Virus record (IMG/VR): IMGVR_UViG_3300027799_000002
Location: 1-34,007 of that record
Source: a virus
Direction: 5' to 3' (one strand)
Length of the DNA: 34,007 nucleotides
This document shows, piece by piece, positions 28,421-34,007 of this stretch. The notes below the pieces were generated by a model that ran no database searches, had not been told where the DNA came from, and saw only the letters and a program-made list of their open reading frames with translations. The first letter of the stretch is position 1. Each line of letters starts with the position of its first letter. The position numbers and the translations under genes were made by a program.

Positions 28421-28967
28421 TTCATCAGGTTCGGCAATTCTTAATCAAGCTTTCGATGCAATAACGGAAACGTTAAACGTCAAAGTGACTGCGGTATCAC
28501 CAGGAGGACTTGCTACTGCTGATAATCAGGTTACGCAGATCACGGCGGAGCAAAACTGCGAAGCCCTCTTAACTACAATTAATGCGGATACGGGGGCGCT
28601 AGCCGGGAAAGATTTCGCGACACAGACGACGCTTGCAACGTTAGCGCTAGAGAGCGGAGGCAATCTGGCCAGTCTCAAGGCCAATACAGATGCGGGGACG
28701 CCGCAATACGGAACGGATGACACTGGCGCAGATACTTATGTAACTATCATTACGGCGGCGACCGCGAAACGGCATATCTATATTTATAACGCCGGAACAT
28801 ATCCGGTAATCATCAGTCTGAATGGAGGAACGACTGACCATCTTCGCATCCCCGGCGAATCAGCTGCTATATTTGATGCCATCGCCATCGCCAATGGCGC
28901 GGCCGTACAGGCCAAAAATGGCACGCCGGGAAGCAATTACACGGACTTATCAATTACTATTTGGTAG
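28413..28967 (+). CDS. Phage structural protein of the head cluster, unknown
   Basis: 184 aa from MANSSGSAILNQAFDAITET, with AGAAGGAG upstream of the ATG at 28413; it overlaps the portal end by 8 nt. Ala/Thr/Gly-rich, with a beta-rich C-terminal half ('TAKRHIYIYNAGTYPVIISL', 'DAIAIANGAAVQAKNGTPG'). It resembles small head or head-fibre proteins that are common near portal genes. Exact role unknown. Confidence 0.55.
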   Translation: MANSSGSAILNQAFDAITETLNVKVTAVSPGGLATADNQVTQITAEQNCEALLTTINADTGALAGKDFATQTTLATLALESGGNLASLKANTDAGTPQYGTDDTGADTYVTIITAATAKRHIYIYNAGTYPVIISLNGGTTDHLRIPGESAAIFDAIAIANGAAVQAKNGTPGSNYTDLSITIW

Positions 28968-28975
28968 GAGTAAAT

Positions 28976-30442
28976 ATGTCCAGTATAGGGAACATTGCGA
29001 AAAAACCAGAACGTTATCATATTGTCAATAGTCTTACAGACTTGCCTGCGCCAATAGATGGGACGATTTACCTGGAAAAGTATGGGTTTTATTTTTTTTG
29101 TGCTACCATTGAGACCCCTTATAATTTCGACGTATCGGCCGGGGGAATTCACCTTGAATCCAATACGACAGTTGATCTTTTTCTTTTGGGATTAGGTAAG
29201 GGAATTATTTATACCGGCTCCGGCCCAGTATTTCAAAGTTCTGGCGATGGAATGGCGGACATCCTGGAATTTCGCGATATCGATGTCATAGCGTTAGACC
29301 CGGATGCTTCTTTGTTTAACATCACGCAAGCCGCAGATAAAATTTCCCCCATTCATATCATGCACTCCAATTTTTTAATATCCAATGGGGGAAGAGTGAT
29401 TGAATCGAATTTGGAATTTGTATATAGTGTGGTGTTTGGCCCAAAGACGGGTTTTTACTGTACAGGCTCAGATTTTTTACATCTCTCACAATGCGAATTT
29501 TCTGGGTTCGCGAATGAACCCGGATGTATCATGTTTACACTGGACGGCAACTGCAAAACTGTCGCTATCAATGGCACTACATTCATCCCAGAAACGAACG
29601 AGTATTGTTTTTATTTTGACCCCACTGTTTTAATTACTACGGGGGCAGTAATCTCACACAATAATTTTAACAATGGCAGCCGCATTTTCGCTCCAGGGTC
29701 AAAAACGCAAACGGACTTGAATTTTAAGGTGACGGGGAATATTTATCTGCCAGATTCGACGATTACAGCAGGCGCGCATTTTGTCGGCGCGCCATATAGC
29801 GTTATTTCGCTGGCGGCCCAAAATGCCAAGACATTGATCTCGGTAAGCGGCTGGACATTCGACGAAACCGAACGAATTACTACCACGGTCACTGGGATTG
29901 CGACCTATGTAGGTTATGCCACGACAGTCGTTTCTGGTGATGCGAATCTGCATCTATCACCGGATTCTGGGACTAATCAGATTCTCATCAGTGAATGGAT
30001 TGTTATTGAACGTAGCGCAGGACAACGTACTGTCACCTTTACTAATGGTACGGATGTCGTCAATGAGACAGCAACTCCCCGCGTCAATGGGGATACCATT
30101 ATATTTAAAAATTCAGCAGGGACACTTCCGGCAGCCCTATCTAAAGCAGTTGTCTATTTCGTTGTAAACAAATCAACGGATTCTTTTCAATTGGCATATA
30201 CAGATGGCGGTGCCGCTATTCTTTTTGCAGATGATGGGAGCGGCACGAATAGTTACGAAACAATCGAAAGGCATGGCAGCGAAGCAACGGCTTCGATTGA
30301 TTCTGCAACCAAGCCGATTGACTTAATTCCACAAGCTTTATTACCTATCGCCACCAATGATGAGATCTGTCTATATGTAGCCAATACATCATCCGGTAAT
30401 GCAATCAGATTGCACAAAGGGTATTACCGCATCAAAAAATAA
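28976..30442 (+). CDS. Beta-helix-like structural protein, possible head fibre or spike
   Basis: 488 aa from the ATG at 28976, with TAGGAG just upstream. It reads as a chain of short beta strands with polar turns ('YNFDVSAGGIHLESNTTVDL', 'GVISHNNF'-like turns), and ends in a Thr-rich domain ('GSGTNSYETIERHGSEATAS'). This is typical of right-handed beta-helix spikes and pectate-lyase-like folds, though no catalytic site is clear. In the head operon such a protein may decorate the capsid. The role is inferred from composition. Confidence 0.5.
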   Translation: MSSIGNIAKKPERYHIVNSLTDLPAPIDGTIYLEKYGFYFFCATIETPYNFDVSAGGIHLESNTTVDLFLLGLGKGIIYTGSGPVFQSSGDGMADILEFRDIDVIALDPDASLFNITQAADKISPIHIMHSNFLISNGGRVIESNLEFVYSVVFGPKTGFYCTGSDFLHLSQCEFSGFANEPGCIMFTLDGNCKTVAINGTTFIPETNEYCFYFDPTVLITTGAVISHNNFNNGSRIFAPGSKTQTDLNFKVTGNIYLPDSTITAGAHFVGAPYSVISLAAQNAKTLISVSGWTFDETERITTTVTGIATYVGYATTVVSGDANLHLSPDSGTNQILISEWIVIERSAGQRTVTFTNGTDVVNETATPRVNGDTIIFKNSAGTLPAALSKAVVYFVVNKSTDSFQLAYTDGGAAILFADDGSGTNSYETIERHGSEATASIDSATKPIDLIPQALLPIATNDEICLYVANTSSGNAIRLHKGYYRIKK

Positions 30443-30450
30443 GGAATACT

Positions 30451-30582
30451 ATGCCAGTCAAAGCTGTTGGGAAAAAAATTATAGAGAAACATACCGGAAA
30501 AGTTGTCGCGACTGCGAAAAGTAAACGAAAGGCGGCAATTTCGGCGGCCATTCGGAACCGCGCGATCGCGAAAAAGAAATAA
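30451..30582 (+). CDS. Very basic 43-aa protein
   Basis: MPVKAVGKKIIEKHTGKVVA then TAKSKRKAAISAAIRNRAIAKKK. AAGGA lies 5 nt before the ATG. About a third of residues are Lys or Arg, which suggests binding to DNA or RNA, as for small histone-like or head DNA-condensing proteins. It is followed 2 nt later by the protease/scaffold gene. Confidence 0.55.
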   Translation: MPVKAVGKKIIEKHTGKVVATAKSKRKAAISAAIRNRAIAKKK

Positions 30583-30584
30583 GC

Positions 30585-31685
30585 ATGGCAACAATTCACG
30601 AAGTAGAAATCTTTCGGCCAGGGACACATAACAGAGTCACGTTTGACGAGGCGCGGATTGATCGTATGATTGCCCATTCGAACGCCTGTCTCCCTTATAT
30701 TATGGAGAGTATCGCGACAGGGACATATCCCGGCAACAATATCAATACTCTGGGCAAGCCGATCCCTGGACTGATTAACTTTGCGCATCAACGTTTCCTG
30801 CCAGAGACGCTCCGTGATGCGGTCAGGGACGCGCAAATAGAATTCAAGCGGCGGGGCGCATGGGTTGTCGCGACAATCAAAAATGTTAAACAGGAAATTG
30901 TGGATTTCATTCGGGAACGGTTCCCGTTTCGCTCGGTCGAGTTAATCAACGAATTGATGGTCAACGGCCAAAAATATTATGATGTGATTCGCAGCATTGC
31001 CTTCCTGCCCCCGGATATTCCGCCGGCCGTCGGAGGGCAAAGCCCCTATTTAGCGGTTGAGTACGCCGCCAATGCTGAGGGCATAATTACAATGTACTCG
31101 TACATAGAGGAGGATCCTATTATGACAGAAGATACCAAGCAACCAAGTTCTGCGGTCTCGGTTGAAGAGTTTACGGCACTCAAGGCCGAAATGAGGGACC
31201 GAGCGGGAAAAGATGAACAGGAAAAAAATGAATTGCGGGCGCGCCTGGCAATCGAAATCGGCAAGCGTGAAATGCAGGAAGTCGAAATGTTTTGCGCGCA
31301 TTTGGCGAATGATTTGCACGCAAGTCCGGCTGTCATTGCTCAGGTCAAACCGTTGCTCTTGGCCTCTGATAATCAGACGGTCAAGGAATTTATGGCCGGG
31401 CAACAAAGTACGGCCCGCGAAGGCGTGAAAAACTTAGTGGAGTTTCTGCTCAAGAATCAGGCGGCATTGACCGTACCGATTGGGGAATTTGCGGCGCAAG
31501 CACATACGATTCCCGACAAACAGGAGTCGTCAGATGATGCAACGCAACGCCGAGTAATGGAGTTTTGGGAAGTGGCCAAAAGTGAGGCGCAAAATCCCAA
31601 TGACAGAAATGAAATCTTTCTGCTTGCGATGAATATGGCATCAAAACGTTACGGGGATGCCCTGACGGGCAAAGGAGGGAAATAA
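30585..31685 (+). CDS. Mu I-like prohead protease and scaffold
   Basis: 366 aa. The N-terminal part ('HEVEIFRPGTHNRVTFDEARIDRM', 'SVELINELMVNG', 'IRSIAFLPPDIPPAVGG') resembles the Mu gpI protease class, which cleaves head proteins. After the linker at about 180 the chain is a charged coiled coil ('LKAEMRDRAGKDEQEKNELR') as in scaffolds, which act as an inner template for capsid assembly. The catalytic triad cannot be placed with confidence. Position between portal and capsid genes fits. An internal ATG at 31123, with AGGAGG upstream, could yield a separate scaffold-only form. Confidence 0.78.
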   Translation: MATIHEVEIFRPGTHNRVTFDEARIDRMIAHSNACLPYIMESIATGTYPGNNINTLGKPIPGLINFAHQRFLPETLRDAVRDAQIEFKRRGAWVVATIKNVKQEIVDFIRERFPFRSVELINELMVNGQKYYDVIRSIAFLPPDIPPAVGGQSPYLAVEYAANAEGIITMYSYIEEDPIMTEDTKQPSSAVSVEEFTALKAEMRDRAGKDEQEKNELRARLAIEIGKREMQEVEMFCAHLANDLHASPAVIAQVKPLLLASDNQTVKEFMAGQQSTAREGVKNLVEFLLKNQAALTVPIGEFAAQAHTIPDKQESSDDATQRRVMEFWEVAKSEAQNPNDRNEIFLLAMNMASKRYGDALTGKGGK

Positions 31686-31687
31686 TT

Positions 31688-32089
31688 ATGGCGCACATTA
31701 CAACATTTCAGGGCGTCGAGAAGTTTGTCAACTCAGATATCCGGTCGGGCGTCACGTCTGAGGCGATTGCCAAACGGCGATTTTGCGTAAAGGAATCGGC
31801 GGGGTATCTCGTCAAATGCACGGCTGACACGGATATTGCATTGGGATTAGCCTATGATTCTTACGCCAGCGGCGATCAAGCGCAGTATATCGTGCGCGGC
31901 GATTTGCAATTTGTCGCGACGGGAAGCATCGCCAAAGGCGATCCGCTTTGCCCAGATAACGCGACGCCTGGCAATATGCGCACGGCGATTTCCGGTGATC
32001 GGGTGTTTGGCTACGCCATTGACGTGGCGGAGACTGGCGAGTATTGCTATGGACGCTTCGATTTTATTAACCACGCGCTTCTGGCGTAA
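31688..32089 (+). CDS. Capsid decoration protein, DUF2190-like
   Basis: 133 aa, starting 3 nt after the protease/scaffold stop. Beta-rich, with the small-barrel pattern ('AKRRFCVKESAGYLVKCTAD', 'YIVRGDLQFVATGSIAKGDP', 'GDRVFGYAIDVAETGEYCYG') of head decoration proteins that bind the outside of capsids and stabilise them. No membrane segment. The order protease, decoration, major capsid is common in Mu-like heads. Confidence 0.72.
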   Translation: MAHITTFQGVEKFVNSDIRSGVTSEAIAKRRFCVKESAGYLVKCTADTDIALGLAYDSYASGDQAQYIVRGDLQFVATGSIAKGDPLCPDNATPGNMRTAISGDRVFGYAIDVAETGEYCYGRFDFINHALLA

Positions 32090-32106
32090 GGGGAGGTGAG
32101 AAAACT

Positions 32107-33168
32107 ATGAATAAGGAATTATTGCAAGCCAACATTCCCCAAGAGATGCAATTAGGGGTGGGGCAGATTCGTTGGGATATTCCGGCAAGTCAGATTTCGG
32201 AGTTTGCGGCCAACCAAATTTATCGGCCGCTCGAAAGCCAAATGGCGTATGCATACCAGCAAAGTTTGGCAGTATTTATTGCCGACATGGTTGCGCCGTT
32301 TCGCAACGTCCGTGAACTCAAGGGGCAATACCGCAAATATGACGAGCGTCTCATGTTTGACCGGCCGAAAGTCTTGACTGGCCCGGATGAAGCTCCTGGC
32401 AAGATCATGACAAAATCCACCCTGGAAGAGTACGATCTGACGGGGCGGGCCTTATCCTGTTATCTCAGCAATGCCGAACGATCACAGGCCGAACGGCAAT
32501 ATGGAAGCGTTCAAGAATGGCGGAATTTCGTCGTCAAATTGATGACTTACCTGCTCTCGCTTGACCGGGAGATCACGGTTGCGGCATTAGCGCAAGCCAC
32601 AGGCACATATGCCGCCGGATTTTCAGCGACAGCTTCCCCGTTATGGAGCGATCCGGCCGCCGATTTGATTGGCGATTGCGCAAATGGAGAAGACACGCTC
32701 CTAAGTGACGGCGAAACCTATGTTATGGGCAACAACGTCTGGCGCACTCTCCAAAGCCATCCGGCTGTCACTGGAAGCGCAACTGCAAACGGCGCGAATA
32801 TTAACGTTTTGAACCCACGGGTCGGCGTGGATTTTCTACGAAACTATTTCGGCCGGGAGAATATTCTGATCGGTAAGGCCAAATACAATACCACTCCGCA
32901 AGCCGACACCCTGACATTGGATTATATCTGGCAAGACTATCTGACGATTTGTCATACTCAAGGCTTGCCGGGTGGCGGGGATATGAACGCCCCCTTCTTG
33001 ACGACATTAGTTTTAGAAGGCGAAGCGATCCCCAATTATCGTGGGTGGGGCGTCAAGACCGTCCAGGAAACGACATCCTATCTTGGCGGCGAAATTGTGA
33101 TGTGCGGCTATTTCGCACAAGAAAAAGTCTATGCGCAAAAAAGCGGGTATCTTTTGCAAACGCTCTAA
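32107..33168 (+). CDS. Major capsid protein
   Basis: 353 aa with GGAGGTGAG before the ATG. It contains the features of a major head protein of the HK97-like fold: an N-terminal helical stretch, then a compact alpha/beta core with 'YMGNNVWRTLQSHPAVTG'-like segments, and a closing 'VKTVQETTSYLGGEIVMCGY'. Its length suits a head subunit without a large cleaved arm. It lies after the protease/scaffold and decoration genes and before the gp36-like gene. The exact family is not named. Confidence 0.82.
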   Translation: MNKELLQANIPQEMQLGVGQIRWDIPASQISEFAANQIYRPLESQMAYAYQQSLAVFIADMVAPFRNVRELKGQYRKYDERLMFDRPKVLTGPDEAPGKIMTKSTLEEYDLTGRALSCYLSNAERSQAERQYGSVQEWRNFVVKLMTYLLSLDREITVAALAQATGTYAAGFSATASPLWSDPAADLIGDCANGEDTLLSDGETYVMGNNVWRTLQSHPAVTGSATANGANINVLNPRVGVDFLRNYFGRENILIGKAKYNTTPQADTLTLDYIWQDYLTICHTQGLPGGGDMNAPFLTTLVLEGEAIPNYRGWGVKTVQETTSYLGGEIVMCGYFAQEKVYAQKSGYLLQTL

Positions 33169-33180
33169 CCGAGGGAGATT

Positions 33181-33642
33181 ATGAGCGCATATTACTCAAG
33201 CGAGACAACGATCAAAAATAAGCTCAGTGCCTCTCGTATTAACATGTATGGTGATAAAGACCGGGATGGGGAACTTGACCCGGAGACGCTGACGCAGGCG
33301 CTTATTTACGCGAAGCAACAAATTTTGATGCGTTTGGAAACTCGCTTTGGGGCGCAATGTAATGACTGGACAGATGTAACCGTACCCGATGCGCTCAGAA
33401 ATCTCTCCGACGATCTGACGATTTATTATTTAGCGACCGGCGCGAACGCGGTCAATGAAATCGTCAAATTGAATTATGAGATAGCAATTGATATGCTAAA
33501 TGAGATGCGTGACGGATTGCTGAGTTTGCCAGGGGTATCAGATTATGAGGCGGGTACGGAAATAGTGACGGCCAGTTCAGAGTCCATTTATTCGGCGGAG
33601 GCTGACGAGGACGCCAGCACTGCTTACAATGATGACATATAA
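33181..33642 (+). CDS. Mu gp36-like (DUF1320) head-tail protein
   Basis: 153 aa with GGGAG upstream of the ATG. 'ETLTQALIYAKQQILMRLETRFG' and 'LRNLSDDLTIYYLATGANAVNEIVKLNYEIAIDMLNEMRDG' match the helical DUF1320 pattern. In Mu-like phages this protein follows the capsid gene and joins head and tail. The acidic C-terminal 25 residues ('TASSESIYSAEADEDASTAY') look disordered. Confidence 0.75.
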   Translation: MSAYYSSETTIKNKLSASRINMYGDKDRDGELDPETLTQALIYAKQQILMRLETRFGAQCNDWTDVTVPDALRNLSDDLTIYYLATGANAVNEIVKLNYEIAIDMLNEMRDGLLSLPGVSDYEAGTEIVTASSESIYSAEADEDASTAYNDDI

Positions 33643-33653
33643 GGAGGAAAACC

Positions 33654-34007
33654 ATGAAAAAAATCATTACAGGATTCATCCTGTTTACGATGGGTTTTGC
33701 GGGAGGCGCGGAGTCGCTAACGATAGAACAAATCTTAAATTCCGCGTACGACAGTACAGGGAAAACGCTACGCTTATCATTGGCAACGACCAACCCGATC
33801 ACGTATAGCGTTTTGACGGATGAGGTTGCGTGGTCGTCCATTTTAACGCATGAGACAACTGGCACCCCAGGCACAGGCATCGGGGTAGGCTTAAAGTTTA
33901 TCCAGGAAACGAGCGCCTCGAATGATGAGACGGTTGCGGGGATTGCCGCGAAAATGACCGATGTAACGGGAGCAAGTGAAGACGCCTCGCTAATTTTTTA
34001 CACCATG
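33654..34007 (+). CDS. Structural protein with signal-like N-terminus (3' end missing)
   Basis: At least 118 aa; the frame runs off the right edge. AAGGAGG lies before the ATG. The first 20 residues, MKKIITGFILFTMGFAGGAE, look like a signal peptide (basic start, hydrophobic core, small residues at the end). The following sequence ('LRLSLATTNPITYSVLTDEV', 'GIGVGLKFIQETSASNDETV') has the small-residue, beta-rich pattern of fibre and tail-associated proteins. A signal peptide on a virion protein would be odd. Classification awaits the missing part. Confidence 0.5.
   Translation, partial: MKKIITGFILFTMGFAGGAESLTIEQILNSAYDSTGKTLRLSLATTNPITYSVLTDEVAWSSILTHETTGTPGTGIGVGLKFIQETSASNDETVAGIAAKMTDVTGASEDASLIFYTM

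Overview
The window is a tailed-bacteriophage genome segment from an unidentified bacterium. Head genes (portal, MuF domain, protease/scaffold, decoration, major capsid, gp36-like), a tape measure, tail-tip proteins and a large terminase show this directly. No integrase, excisionase, lysogeny repressor of known family, rRNA, tRNA or recognisable lysis gene is visible. A ParM-type actin gene, followed by a small ParR-like gene and repeats in the upstream region, suggests the phage is kept as a segregating episome (a phage-plasmid). Promoters look sigma70-like (TTGACA/TATAAT) and Shine-Dalgarno (SD) sites are of AGGAGG type. Neither identifies the host.

Layout. (1) 1-7991, + strand: the end of the late operon, namely tape measure (5' cut by the window edge), a beta-propeller tail protein, two tail-tip/hub proteins and four small structural or unknown genes. 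(2) 15522 down to 8053, - strand: a long overlapping operon. It holds a ribbon-helix-helix-like protein, a replication initiator with internal tandem repeats, a helicase loader of SPP1 G39P type, a ThyX-like protein, a ParB-domain DNA methyltransferase, two small genes, the large terminase, a zinc-ribbon protein and a DNA-binding protein. A second promoter with paired operators at about 9.36 kb then drives four or five small genes. (3) 15617-16608, + strand: a MazG-like enzyme and two small genes. (4) 19362 down to about 16.7 kb, - strand: small genes and a DEDDy exonuclease, preceded by a leader that appears to be covered by an antisense RNA. (5) 19759-25171, + strand: ParM, ParR-like, VRR-NUC nuclease, Dam-like methylase, a membrane-anchored FtsK/HerA-like ATPase, a small cassette between 26-bp direct repeats, and a DEDDh exonuclease with a zinc ribbon. 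(6) 25337-26299, + strand: four small genes. (7) 26378 to the right edge, + strand: the head operon.

The head genes run off the right edge and the tail genes enter at the left edge on the same strand. The simplest reading is a circular or circularly permuted genome in which the missing part holds head-tail connectors, the tail tube and the front of the tape measure.

The regulatory DNA is the most unusual part. Three promoters (leftward at 19.5 kb, parM at 19.65 kb, rightward at 25.25 kb) share one dyad operator over their -10 boxes. A rightward promoter and an intrinsic terminator, with no gene between them, predict a roughly 73-nt RNA antisense to the leader of the leftward operon. A divergent pair of promoters would start transcripts exactly on ATG codons. 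A terminator hairpin at 26.37 kb contains the -10 box and the start codon of the head operon. A 19-nt match to the 3' half of type I-C CRISPR repeats lies in a 43-bp intergenic gap at 13.85 kb.
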